Assembly (NCBI GenBank): GCA_934481355.1
Contig: CAKSPH010000029.1
Coordinates: 1 to 33,144 of the forward strand
Length of the DNA: 33,144 bases
Direction: 5' to 3'
Origin: an uncultured Oscillospiraceae bacterium
GTDB lineage: Bacteria; Bacillota; Clostridia; Oscillospirales; Ruminococcaceae
Below are positions 1 to 9,053 of this stretch, piece by piece. The notes under the pieces are model-generated. The model was not told the DNA's origin and did not search any database. It saw only the letters and a list, made by a program, of their open reading frames with translations. The position numbers were made by a program, and so were the translations under genes. The stretch's first letter is position 1, and each line of letters begins with the position of its first letter.

Positions 1-2194
1 GCGCGCCGATTATCTCCTCCGGGTCGTATTCGAAGCGGTTGGGGGAGCATGGGAAGTCGAACACACGTCCGTTGAACATTCCGCTCTCAATGAGCAGGTA
101 AACATCGCCGACTATTTCAAGCAGATCGGTGTTGGTGATGTTCGGCGGGATCATGAACTGCTTTCCGTAAGCGGAGAAGCGGTAGCGCTTGTTGATGTCC
201 AGTGCGAGTGTGACATCGCCGCCCTGGCTCTTTATCTCGCGCAGGAACTGCATGGTGTCCTTGCCGTTGGTGAACGAGTTCACCATGAGGGAGATGACCT
301 GATTGTATATCTGATGGCTTTCGAAGCGCATTTCGTGCTTCTGGATAACGTCCATCGCCTTTTTCAGGTTGCCTATCTGGATCTTGGATATCTCAAACTG
401 TATCTCGGTGCCGCCGGAGGTTATGATGAACTGGAAGTACTTCATATCTATCCGGTAGCTGGAGCCGAACATCTCGTCGATTATCCGGAATGCCTCTTCA
501 AGGGCGTTCTCGTCTGCTACTGCGCCGTTTACGATACAACTGTTGAGCTTCAGGCTGATAATGCTCATGAAGCCGTCGGACAGGCTGTAATCCTTGATCT
601 TCGGGTTCTTGTCGGAGGTCATGATATAGGTGTGACCGTCCTGCTGGAACGAGTACGCGTATTCAACGCCGCGCTCGTTGGTTTCCTGCCTGTACCAGTC
701 GTATTTTGCCGCGAAAACGTGGTCGTTTTCGGATTCGCCGTACCAGCCCTTCATCTGCTCAATGTCTGTGAGAAGAGCCTCGGAAGCCGCGCCGCTGTCG
801 TGATCCTCAATATCCACGTCGGAGCGTTCGTTGAAATAGCCGCGTTCACGGAGTTCACTGAACGAAACCGGCTCGTCGCGGTCGGGGAACTTGATGGAGA
901 TGTTCGCCGCGAACTTGTCGCGAAGCTCTTTGACAAGCGAGCTGGTGTTTATGTAGTTGTAGAAGAACTCGAAAACATACTGCGCCGGGCGGAGCATATA
1001 TCGCTCAGGATTATCCGGCCGCTTTGTGAGCTGGAGCACGAACAGCCGCTTGTACTCGTCAACAATGTCGAGTATATCCTCCTCGATTTCGGTGGAAACC
1101 TCCTCGATGCAGTCGTGGCGTATACCCGCGCGGTTGTTGGTGACATATCTGTTAGGAACGCTGACGAAGAACGCCGAAAGCTGCTCCTGGAGGAACGCCT
1201 GCTTGCTTGCCTTAACAAGACCTGTCAGCTCAAAGGTGGAGAAGTAGTTGTATTTACTCATCAGCACCTTTGCAGCCTCGCGCTTGGCGCCGGAGATAGC
1301 GAACGGAATGAGGTAAACGAAGCCGTTTTCCTCCATGTGGATAAAGTCGGCAACGGACTTTCCGTTTTCGCTGAAACGTATCTTCGGGAGATCCTTCTCA
1401 TCGCGGCGGTACTGCTGTATCTTGTATACGACTTCGGGTCTGCCGAAGGAGATTACCGCGATGTTGAACGTACGGTCAGGAGCTTCGTTTTCATCGGCCG
1501 CCCTGAGGTGCTTCTTCTTGATGAATGCGAAGCACAGGTCGATCATGTTGATATAGTCGCCCTTCTGGGAGGTCATGGTTACAAGGTTATCGTGGAGCTT
1601 CTTCTGATTCTCCTCGTCGAGGGCGAATACTATCTCGGTGTGCTTGAATTTCTGGGCTGTGAGCTCCAGCTCGCGCACCTTCAGCGTGCCGCCGTCGTTG
1701 ACCACGCGCAGGGAATAGTTGTTCGAACGCATCTTGAACCAGTCAACGTTCGCGAATACGCTCTTGGCGCCAAGACCGAAACGACCCTCGCGGTCGCGGC
1801 TTGATTCGCTCCTGCCGACTGAGAGATAATAGAATACCTGCTCAAGACGGAAACCTGTCTCGTTATATGTGAGCTTCACCTGACCCTCGTCAAGGAACTC
1901 AATCATGACTTTTATGTCGTTTTCATCGTAATCGCAGCCGAACACGTTCTGGAGAAGCTCGCGGATGATGGACTCCCTGGGGTAGTCGTTCACCATGCCT
2001 GCGACATTTATCGCGCTTCTTCCTGTGTACATACTGTTGAAATAGTCCTTGAACGGCGTGCTGTCAACCTCGCCGGAGTAGAGCATATTCTGGATCTTCA
2101 GAAGAACCTCGTTCATGCCCTCTTTATCGCCGGCAGTGTTTCGTTCGAAAAAGTCGCCAAGGAGCTGTTCGACCTGCTCGTTTTTTTCGCTCAT
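1..2194 (-). CDS. GHKL/HSP90-like ATP-binding protein, C-terminus cut by window edge
   Basis: This is an open frame of about 731 codons that starts with ATG at 2194 (MSEKNEQVEQLLGDFF) and is still open at base 1. The N-terminal 150 residues carry a GHKL ATPase fold. The N-box is RELLQN (E79, N83). A G1-like YNETGF occurs near residue 111, where HSP90 and MutL have DxGxG, so the Asp is Asn here. An intact G2 box, GRFGLGAKS, spans about 137-145. The rest is long and matches nothing I recognise; I see no membrane segments or signal peptide, so it is probably cytoplasmic. It lies 78 bp downstream of the SNF2-like gene on the same strand, so the two are probably co-transcribed. GHKL ATPases paired with superfamily 2 helicases are known from restriction and defence contexts, but no nuclease or methylase is visible here. 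The ATPase call is firm; the role is unknown. Confidence 0.8.
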   Translation of the reverse strand, partial: MSEKNEQVEQLLGDFFERNTAGDKEGMNEVLLKIQNMLYSGEVDSTPFKDYFNSMYTGRSAINVAGMVNDYPRESIIRELLQNVFGCDYDENDIKVMIEFLDEGQVKLTYNETGFRLEQVFYYLSVGRSESSRDREGRFGLGAKSVFANVDWFKMRSNNYSLRVVNDGGTLKVRELELTAQKFKHTEIVFALDEENQKKLHDNLVTMTSQKGDYINMIDLCFAFIKKKHLRAADENEAPDRTFNIAVISFGRPEVVYKIQQYRRDEKDLPKIRFSENGKSVADFIHMEENGFVYLIPFAISGAKREAAKVLMSKYNYFSTFELTGLVKASKQAFLQEQLSAFFVSVPNRYVTNNRAGIRHDCIEEVSTEIEEDILDIVDEYKRLFVLQLTKRPDNPERYMLRPAQYVFEFFYNYINTSSLVKELRDKFAANISIKFPDRDEPVSFSELRERGYFNERSDVDIEDHDSGAASEALLTDIEQMKGWYGESENDHVFAAKYDWYRQETNERGVEYAYSFQQDGHTYIMTSDKNPKIKDYSLSDGFMSIISLKLNSCIVNGAVADENALEEAFRIIDEMFGSSYRIDMKYFQFIITSGGTEIQFEISKIQIGNLKKAMDVIQKHEMRFESHQIYNQVISLMVNSFTNGKDTMQFLREIKSQGGDVTLALDINKRYRFSAYGKQFMIPPNITNTDLLEIVGDVYLLIESGMFNGRVFDFPCSPNRFEYDPEEIIGA

Positions 2195-2272
2195 AAATAC
2201 GCCCCGTTTCTCCGCACATCCAATAAGGCTGCTCAGTGTCCCGTGCGGCAGGACATTCGCAGGATACGGATA

Positions 2273-4225
2273 TTATAAACCGTCGTTGTAGATCTTTATA
2301 AAGTCCCTGAAGGAGCGGACGCTGTCCTCCTCCCGCACTCTGTATCGCCAGATACCGAAGAGCACAGGGTACTGTATGCAGTCGTTCATAGACTGGATAT
2401 CGTTCTTTATCATCAGGTGGTAGTTCCTGCCGCTGTGGAGCTCGTCAATGTGCTGACGCGCCTCCTTTATCCCCGCGAGGACCTCCGCGCCGTATGGCTG
2501 TGACGCCGGATCGGCGTCAAGGCTTTCGGCTGTCCTGGAGATTATGTCCGAGCCTACCGGAGTGAGCACTCCCTCAACGGAGGTGCATAGCCCCTTTGCG
2601 GGCGCGAGCGCCGCTTCGATATCCTCTTTGGAGGAATCCCTGCTGACACCGTAGAATCTGCATATCCTGTCGAGCAGTTCGCCGGAGCATTCCGAAAGCT
2701 GCTTTGCGTTGGAGACCTTGCCAGCGCCGAGAAGTTCGTATTCGCCCTTGAATCTCTTTACAAGGTCGTAGCAGCTGTCAACCTCGCTGGAATAGCTGTG
2801 AACATATTTGAGGTCTGCGATGAGGTTTGAAACGCACTCTGCCTTTATGCCGATGTCCAGCAGGATATTTCTCTGCGGAACGGTAAATCTGAGCGCACCC
2901 GGCAGGGATCCGAACAGTACCTTATCCAGCATTCTGCTGTCGAAAAGCCCGTTGCCGTCGCGGAATATGATGAATTTGCGGGAGTTTTCGTTTGCTGCGC
3001 CATGGCGGGTCATTCTTCTCTCGAAGAGAACCGGTGAAGAGGGCAGCTCGTAGTTTATAACGTGAGTGACCCGGTCGAGTCCATCGCCTACCGCGCCGAT
3101 ATCGTCGCCTGCGATGATGAATTTCGGGTATGTAGTCTTGTCGTCAACACGGAGCTTCCTGAGGATGTTCTCGTTGCTGAACAGCTCTCCGCGCGCCATC
3201 TTGACCGGACCGGAGGTGCACACCGCCGCCAGAGTCCTGCGCAGGAATTCCGCGGTGCCGCGGTCGCAGCAGTAAACTATGGCGCGGCTATTCTCATCAG
3301 AGATTATCTCATCCGCGAGCTTCAGGAACACATCCAGCTTATTATCCGCCGCGCGGAGTTCCGAAACGTCCGAGGCGGTGTAGGAGGGCTTCGTGTAGGT
3401 TCCCTTGAGCTCCTCTATGTCAAATTCCTCGAAGATGTTGCCGCCGTACTTGTAGTTCGGCAGACCGCTTCGTATGTCCATCCTGCGGCGCAGGCCGGAG
3501 ATGAAATCCTTGTCGTATTCGTAGTCAACAAAGGAGACGTCACGGCTCACTCCGCCGCTGTAAATGCTCTTGCTGCCTGCCATCATCACTGGAGTATCAA
3601 AGCTCAGCGGGAGGGCGGAGGAATCGAGCGCGATTCCGTCAGCCGCAGCGGAAAGCTCCTCGTCATCGAGTACAGACTTTACCAGCCCGGAGAAACCAGC
3701 CCTGTCCTCGTCGTTTTTCGCAGGGAAGCAGGTGAACATCAGCAGGCGCTCAGCCTTCCACGGGATAAGCTCCTTCCACGCCCTGTAATCCGGCACGGAG
3801 ACGTCCTGCTCGTCGTCGATCACGATGAGGTCCCACTTGAAACCCTCCGGAACCTTTCCTTTCAGACCGTTGGCGCCTTTCAGTGCGTCAGCCGGCATAA
3901 GGCAGAGGTTCGAACCGTCCTGTGAGAAGAAAACTATTTCGTTTGCAGCGCCGGAGATAACCTTGAAATCCGCGCCTATTCCTGTCATAAGTAACCTGTA
4001 CCAGCCGTACAGCACCCGTGCCGAGGTTATCAGCAATATGTTGGGATTCTCCTTTTCGGCAAGGATATCATATATGCACAGCTCAGCCTTTGTCAGCTTC
4101 TGAGAGCCGAACTCGCAGCACACCAGCGAAAAACCGAATTTGCGTAGCTTTTCAGCAGGGGCAAGATTTGCCGCCGACAGCTCCATTCCCCCGAGGGGTA
4201 TCCATTTAAGACTGTTTCCGCTCAC
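2273..4225 (-). CDS. SNF2/superfamily 2 helicase-like protein with degenerate ATP-binding motifs
   Basis: A 650-residue protein with a GTG start at 4225, preceded by a good GGAGGTG site at 4232-4238. The two-lobe SNF2 layout can be followed. CCEFGSQKLTKAE (about 36-48) sits where SNF2 proteins have the DEMGLGKT Walker A, but the GKT core is lost. LIVIDDEQD (133-141) replaces the DEAH box, and LLMFTCFPAKN (161-171) replaces the TGTPxxN motif III. In the second lobe, AIVYCCDRGTAEFLRR resembles motif IV, and INYELPSSPVLFERRMTRHG keeps motif VI arginines. The C-terminal 200 residues are unassigned. Conventional ATP hydrolysis is therefore doubtful; it may be a structural or DNA-binding partner of the GHKL ATPase downstream. 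A consensus-like promoter lies about 170 bp upstream. The alternative is an active but divergent helicase. Confidence 0.65.
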   Translation of the reverse strand: MSGNSLKWIPLGGMELSAANLAPAEKLRKFGFSLVCCEFGSQKLTKAELCIYDILAEKENPNILLITSARVLYGWYRLLMTGIGADFKVISGAANEIVFFSQDGSNLCLMPADALKGANGLKGKVPEGFKWDLIVIDDEQDVSVPDYRAWKELIPWKAERLLMFTCFPAKNDEDRAGFSGLVKSVLDDEELSAAADGIALDSSALPLSFDTPVMMAGSKSIYSGGVSRDVSFVDYEYDKDFISGLRRRMDIRSGLPNYKYGGNIFEEFDIEELKGTYTKPSYTASDVSELRAADNKLDVFLKLADEIISDENSRAIVYCCDRGTAEFLRRTLAAVCTSGPVKMARGELFSNENILRKLRVDDKTTYPKFIIAGDDIGAVGDGLDRVTHVINYELPSSPVLFERRMTRHGAANENSRKFIIFRDGNGLFDSRMLDKVLFGSLPGALRFTVPQRNILLDIGIKAECVSNLIADLKYVHSYSSEVDSCYDLVKRFKGEYELLGAGKVSNAKQLSECSGELLDRICRFYGVSRDSSKEDIEAALAPAKGLCTSVEGVLTPVGSDIISRTAESLDADPASQPYGAEVLAGIKEARQHIDELHSGRNYHLMIKNDIQSMNDCIQYPVLFGIWRYRVREEDSVRSFRDFIKIYNDGL

Positions 4226-4395
4226 CTAGCGCACCTCCGTTGTACTTTTTGTCATGGTAACATCTAAAACCTCCTTCACGGCAGATTTCTATGACTTATA
4301 TCTTAGATCATCTGATCGTGTCCCGGTTTTTGGAGGTTACCTCATGTTAATGCCAGTAATTATTTGACAATAATACTGCTCTATTAACAGCCTAT
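4226..4395 (-). promoter_or_regulatory. Long 5' leader with a small ORF abutting the helicase-like start
   Basis: The leader contains a GAAGGAGG ribosome site (about 4268-4275), followed by two overlapping short frames. ATG TTA CCA TGA starts at 4263. ATG ACA AAA AGT... starts at 4255 and encodes MTKSTTEVR, with its TAG directly before the GTG of the helicase-like gene. An odd palindrome, GAGGTTACCTC (4333-4343), and AGATCATCT (about 4306-4314) are possible regulator sites. Translational coupling is an inference. The 365-bp gap between this gene and the aldolase otherwise holds only the two promoters. Confidence 0.35.
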
Positions 4396-4401
4396 GTATT
4401 C

Positions 4402-4430
4402 ATTATACTACAAAAACTCAAATATTACAA
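4402..4430 (-). promoter_or_regulatory. Sigma-A promoter for the helicase-like/GHKL operon
   Basis: Reading on the minus strand, the -35 TTGTAA (4425-4430) and -10 TATAAT (4402-4407) are separated by exactly 17 bp. It faces the SNF2-like gene, leaving a leader of about 170 nt. Confidence 0.7.
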
Positions 4431-4511
4431 GTCGGTGAAACGCCCTGCGAAAGGAAAATCGAACGACAAATTTTTGTTGATTTTGCACAATTAAAAACCT
4501 TAAATAAACGC

Positions 4512-4540
4512 TTTACTTTTCGTCAAGGAAATGTTACAAT
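4512..4540 (+). promoter_or_regulatory. Promoter for the aldolase-GNAT-rhamnulokinase operon
   Basis: An extended -10 (TG at 4532, TACAAT at 4535-4540) lies 17 bp from a weak -35 TTTACT (4512-4517). It is about 45 bp upstream of the AGGAAGGAA ribosome site of the aldolase gene. No inverted-repeat operator is evident. Confidence 0.55.
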
Positions 4541-4590
4541 GAAAGTACAGGGCTTTTCAGCCCATAACAAGTACAGGAAGGAAATCTATC

Positions 4591-5268
4591 ATGACGGAAC
4601 AGGAAATCAAGGAAGCGATATGCGAAGTAGGACACAAGCTGTGGCAGCTCGGATTCGTTGCGGCGAATGACGGCAACATCTCCGCAAGGCTCCCGGACGG
4701 CAATTTCATAACCACTCCCACGGGCACTAGCAAGGCTCTGCTTAAGCCGGAAATGCTCATCAAGATGAACGCGGACAACGAGGTCGTGGAGCCAGCGCAG
4801 CTCCCGGGATACAAGCCCACGAGCGAGTTCAAGGTGCACCTGCGCTGCTATGAGGCGCGCCCGGAGGTCAACGCCGTAGTCCACGCGCACCCGCCGACAG
4901 CCACCGGATTCGCGATAGCGCATATCCCGCTGGACGACTACACCATGCCGGAGGCTATAATCTTCCTTGGCAGCGTTCCGATTGCGCCGTACGACACCCC
5001 CGGCTCTCAGGGGGTCGCTGACAGCATCGTTCCGTTCCTTGCGAACCACGACACCATTCTCATGGAGAACCATGGCGCGCTTACCGTAGGCGTAGATATA
5101 ATTCAGGCATACTACCGCATGGAAACTCTGGAGCACTTCGCCAAGGTGAGCCTTGTTGCGCGTCAGCTCGGCGGAGCCAACGACCTGCCCATGGATAAGA
5201 TTCTGGAGTGCTGCGAGATAGGAAAGTCCTTCCCGATAAGACACCCGGGCTACAGGAAATATCACTGA
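4591..5268 (+). CDS. fucA: Class II aldolase (L-fuculose-/L-rhamnulose-1-phosphate aldolase family)
   Basis: The 225-residue length matches the zinc-dependent class II aldolase/adducin family, which cleaves a ketose 1-phosphate to dihydroxyacetone phosphate plus lactaldehyde. Visible hallmarks are NDGNIS near 26-31, TPTGTSK (42-48), catalytic-type Glu79 in TSEF, the zinc ligands H98 and H100 in VHAHPP, and H161 in MENHGAL. Size and motifs resemble FucA more than E. coli RhaD, but rhamnulokinase two genes downstream suggests it may handle rhamnulose 1-phosphate. The ATG start has AGGAAGGAA at 4575-4583. It is the first gene of a three-gene run with spacings of 15 and 11 bp. No isomerase, transporter or regulator of the pathway is in the window. 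The family is certain; the substrate is not. Confidence 0.85.
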   Translation: MTEQEIKEAICEVGHKLWQLGFVAANDGNISARLPDGNFITTPTGTSKALLKPEMLIKMNADNEVVEPAQLPGYKPTSEFKVHLRCYEARPEVNAVVHAHPPTATGFAIAHIPLDDYTMPEAIIFLGSVPIAPYDTPGSQGVADSIVPFLANHDTILMENHGALTVGVDIIQAYYRMETLEHFAKVSLVARQLGGANDLPMDKILECCEIGKSFPIRHPGYRKYH

Positions 5269-5283
5269 TACAGGAAGCGTAAA

Positions 5284-5805
5284 ATGAACATAAGAAAGGC
5301 GACGGAAGATGATATAGACGCCGTAACGGAGATATACGACCATATCCACGACAAGGAAGAAGCAGGCGGGATGACGATAGGATGGCAGCGCGGGGTCTAT
5401 CCGGTGCGGGAAACGGCGGAAACCGCGGTTTCCCTCGGCGACCTGTTCGTACTGGAGGACGGCGGGAAGGTCCTCGCCGCAGGGCGGATAAATCAGCGGC
5501 AGGTTCCGGAGTACTCCGGCGCAGACTGGCTCTATAAAGCCGCTGACAACGAGGTCTGGGTGCTTCACACGCTGGTGGTTGAGCCCTCCGCGAACGGCCG
5601 CGGCTATGCCAGGGCGCTTCTGGAGTTCTACGAGAATTACGCGCTGGAGCACGGCTGCCATGTCCTGCGTATCGACACAAACGAGCGCAACTCCGCAGCC
5701 CGTGCGATGTACGCAAAGCACGGCTGGCGCGAGGCGGGGATAGTTCCGTGTAAGTTCAACGGGCTTCCCGTGATTCAGCTCGTCTGCCTTGAAAAGAAGA
5801 TCTGA
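5284..5805 (+). CDS. GNAT-family N-acetyltransferase
   Basis: A 173-residue single-domain GNAT protein. It begins MNIRKATEDDIDAV, the usual first strand and helix. It contains the acetyl-CoA-binding motif A, VVEPSANGRGYARALLEF (98-115), and the motif B stretch RIDTNERNSAARAMYAKHGW (129-148). The start is supported by an AGGAAG site seven bases before ATG. It sits between the aldolase and rhamnulokinase genes, 15 and 11 bp away, so it should be co-expressed with deoxyhexose catabolism, although no acetylation step is known in that pathway. The substrate could be a sugar intermediate, a toxic aldehyde adduct, a protein or an antibiotic; nothing in the sequence decides. Family confidence is high, specificity unknown. 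Confidence 0.85.
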   Translation: MNIRKATEDDIDAVTEIYDHIHDKEEAGGMTIGWQRGVYPVRETAETAVSLGDLFVLEDGGKVLAAGRINQRQVPEYSGADWLYKAADNEVWVLHTLVVEPSANGRGYARALLEFYENYALEHGCHVLRIDTNERNSAARAMYAKHGWREAGIVPCKFNGLPVIQLVCLEKKI

Positions 5806-5816
5806 GGAGAGTTTTT

Positions 5817-7286
5817 ATGCCCAAGACCGTATTAGTATTCGATTTCGGCGCTTCCAGTGCGCGCGCCATGCTCTGCCGCGTTAAGAACGGCGGATTCGAG
5901 CTGGAGGAGATCCACCGTTTCCCGAACGTCCCGGTGACAGAGGGAGGACATCTCCGCTGGGATATTCCGGAGCTGTTTGAGCAGATGAAGATTGCTATAG
6001 GCTTCGGTGCGCTTAACGGCGGATTTGACGCGATAAGCATAGACACATGGGGAGTCGATTTCGGGCTGATAGGCAACGACGGGGCGCTCCTTGAAAATCC
6101 GGTGCACTACCGCGACAGCCGCACGGACGGTATGGTCGAGGAGGTCTGCGCAAGGATCCCTGCGGAGAAGCTGTTCAAACAGAGCGGCATTCCGCCGATG
6201 AACATAAACACGCTGTTCCAGCTTAATTATCTCGTTAAGCACGAAAAGGACACGATGTTCCGGGCGAAGCGCCTGCTCATGATGCCCGACCTGTTCGCAT
6301 ACCTCCTTACCGGAGCCTGCCGCTGCGAGTACACTGAAGCGACAACCTCCCAGCTTATAGACCAGTCAGCGAGCGCCTGGAATGTCGGTCTGATAGAGGC
6401 TCTTGGCATACCTAAGCGGCTGTTCTGCCCGCTGATACATTCCGGTGAGATATACGGGGAACTTAAGTCGGAGATCGCCGGGGAATACCACATCGACCCG
6501 GTTCCGGTGTACGCCTGCGCTTCGCATGATACCGCCTCTGCGGTGATGGCTGTGCCCTCCCGGGAGGAGAAATTCGCGTTCCTGAGCTGCGGCACATGGA
6601 CGCTTTTCGGCACGGAGCTCCGCCGCCCGGTGGTAAACGAGAAGGCGCTTGAAATGGGGCTTTCCAACGAGGGCGGGGCAGGCGGAACCACGACCCTGCT
6701 GAAAAATATCATGGGGCTGTGGCTGATCCAGGAAACCCGCCGCTGGTACAATTCCACGCAGTGCGCGGGTTATAGCTTCGCCGGCCTTGAAAGCATGGCG
6801 CGGGAGGCACAGCCGTTCGTAAGCCTTATCGACCCGAATTCCCATGATTTTGCGGCGCCGGACGATATGCCGCTGAAAATTCAGGAATACTGCCGGAAAA
6901 CAGGTCAGCCAGTCCCGGAAACTCCCGGGGAGATAATGCGCTGTATCTATCAGAGCCTTGCGTGCGAATTTGCGCTGACAATGGGCGAGATATCCACGCT
7001 GACGCACAGCCGCTGGGACAAGATACATATGATAGGCGGAGGCACAAAGGATAAGCTGCTGTGCCAGCTCACTGCTGACGCGGCGGGAGTGACCGCGGTC
7101 GCCGGACCAACTGAGGCTACGGCGCTCGGCAACGGTCTGTCCACGCTTATCGCCCTTGGCGAGATCCGCGATATCCACGAGGCGCGCCAGATGATAATTG
7201 ATTCGGGACTCACGCAGGAGTTTGCTCCGCAGGGTCATGAAGAGTGGCTGCCGGTTCTGGAGCGTTATAAAAAACTCACAAGATAA
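5817..7286 (+). CDS. rhaB: Rhamnulokinase
   Basis: A 489-residue FGGY-type sugar kinase that phosphorylates L-rhamnulose to L-rhamnulose 1-phosphate. The N-terminal phosphate-binding loop is VFDFGASSARAM (7-18). IDTWGVDFGLI (54-64) and HYRDSRTDG are typical of RhaB. SCGTWTLFG and IGGGTKDKLLCQLTADA lie in the second ATPase lobe, and the length fits the family. The ribosome site GAGGAGAG overlaps the stop of the GNAT gene, so the three genes read as one operon ending at the hairpin at 7290-7317. The product is the likely substrate of the aldolase encoded first in the run. A fuculokinase or xylulokinase is less likely, given the RhaB-specific blocks. Confidence 0.9.
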   Translation: MPKTVLVFDFGASSARAMLCRVKNGGFELEEIHRFPNVPVTEGGHLRWDIPELFEQMKIAIGFGALNGGFDAISIDTWGVDFGLIGNDGALLENPVHYRDSRTDGMVEEVCARIPAEKLFKQSGIPPMNINTLFQLNYLVKHEKDTMFRAKRLLMMPDLFAYLLTGACRCEYTEATTSQLIDQSASAWNVGLIEALGIPKRLFCPLIHSGEIYGELKSEIAGEYHIDPVPVYACASHDTASAVMAVPSREEKFAFLSCGTWTLFGTELRRPVVNEKALEMGLSNEGGAGGTTTLLKNIMGLWLIQETRRWYNSTQCAGYSFAGLESMAREAQPFVSLIDPNSHDFAAPDDMPLKIQEYCRKTGQPVPETPGEIMRCIYQSLACEFALTMGEISTLTHSRWDKIHMIGGGTKDKLLCQLTADAAGVTAVAGPTEATALGNGLSTLIALGEIRDIHEARQMIIDSGLTQEFAPQGHEEWLPVLERYKKLTR

Positions 7287-7289
7287 GTA

Positions 7290-7317
7290 AATGGAGCGGC
7301 ATAACAGCCGCTCCATT
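7290..7317 (+). terminator. Hairpin ending the rhamnulokinase operon
   Basis: Perfect 11-bp stem, AATGGAGCGGC and its complement, with a 6-nt loop, starting four bases after the rhaB stop. It is followed by an AT-rich TATATATAC rather than a clean T run, so efficiency is uncertain. Confidence 0.6.
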
Positions 7318-7341
7318 ATATATACAGGCAATGATAAGCAA

Positions 7342-7366
7342 AAAGCGCCGTAAAAAACGGCGCTTT
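7342..7366 (-). terminator. Intrinsic terminator of ilvBNC
   Basis: On the minus strand, a 10-bp stem AAAGCGCCGT with a 5-nt loop is followed by TT after the CTTT arm. It starts 13 bp beyond the ilvC stop. It sits back to back with the rhaB hairpin. Confidence 0.75.
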
Positions 7367-7378
7367 AGTGTTAAGAAA

Positions 7379-8512
<1,134 letters not shown>

Positions 8513-8548
8513 TTAATATACGACGCCTTTTGAGCGAGGTTATACGGT

Positions 8549-9040
8549 TTAAACCCTGACGGAGGCTTCGCCCTTCTGCATGGCGATGGTGCCGGTGCGG
8601 ACGACTTCCTTGATCCCGTAGGGGCGCAGGAGCTCCTCGTAGGTATCGAGGTTCTGCTTGGTGTCGGACAGCTCTATCGTCATGGAGTTGGTGGAGATGT
8701 CCGAGATTTTGCCCTTTGCTATCTCGGCAATGCTGATGAGCTCGGGTCGCTGCTTTGCGGTGCAGCTCACCTTTATGAGCACAAGCTCGCGCGTCACGGC
8801 GGTGTCGTTGTGGAGCGTCTTTACCTTGATGACATCAATCAGCTTGTTGAGCTGCTTTTCAATCTGCTCAAGGGTGTACGCGCTTCCGTCTGCGACTATC
8901 GTAATGCGGGAGACTCTCTCATCGTCCGTCACGCCGACTGCGAGGCTGTCGATGTTGAAGCCGCGCCGTGCGAACAGACCAGCCACTCTTGCGAGAACGC
9001 CTGCATGGTTTTCTACCAGAACTGAAATAGTATGCTTCAT
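8549..9040 (-). CDS. ilvN: Acetolactate synthase regulatory (small) subunit
   Basis: A protein of 163 residues, the usual size for the ACT-domain regulatory subunit that activates IlvB and gives valine feedback inhibition. The ACT domain is at the N-terminus (MKHTISVLVENHAGVLARVAGLF begins it), with RRGFNIDSLAVG and SRITIV following. The second half is the IlvN C-terminal domain. I chose the ATG at 9040, preceded by GGGGGTG about six bases upstream and matching family N-termini. The frame is also open from an ATG at 9073, but that would overlap ilvB and lacks a ribosome site. The start is 13 bp beyond the ilvB stop, so it is co-transcribed and probably translationally linked to its catalytic partner. 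Confidence 0.93.
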   Translation of the reverse strand: MKHTISVLVENHAGVLARVAGLFARRGFNIDSLAVGVTDDERVSRITIVADGSAYTLEQIEKQLNKLIDVIKVKTLHNDTAVTRELVLIKVSCTAKQRPELISIAEIAKGKISDISTNSMTIELSDTKQNLDTYEELLRPYGIKEVVRTGTIAMQKGEASVRV

Positions 9041-9053
9041 GCCTGCACCCCCG

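Noticed and set aside
314..1804. Long plus-strand open frame of 496 codons
   Set aside because: It is the antisense shadow of the GHKL ATPase gene, which has clear motifs and is open to the window edge on the minus strand.
4534..5721. 395-codon minus-strand frame
   Set aside because: Antisense shadow of the aldolase and GNAT genes, with no ribosome site or recognisable domain.
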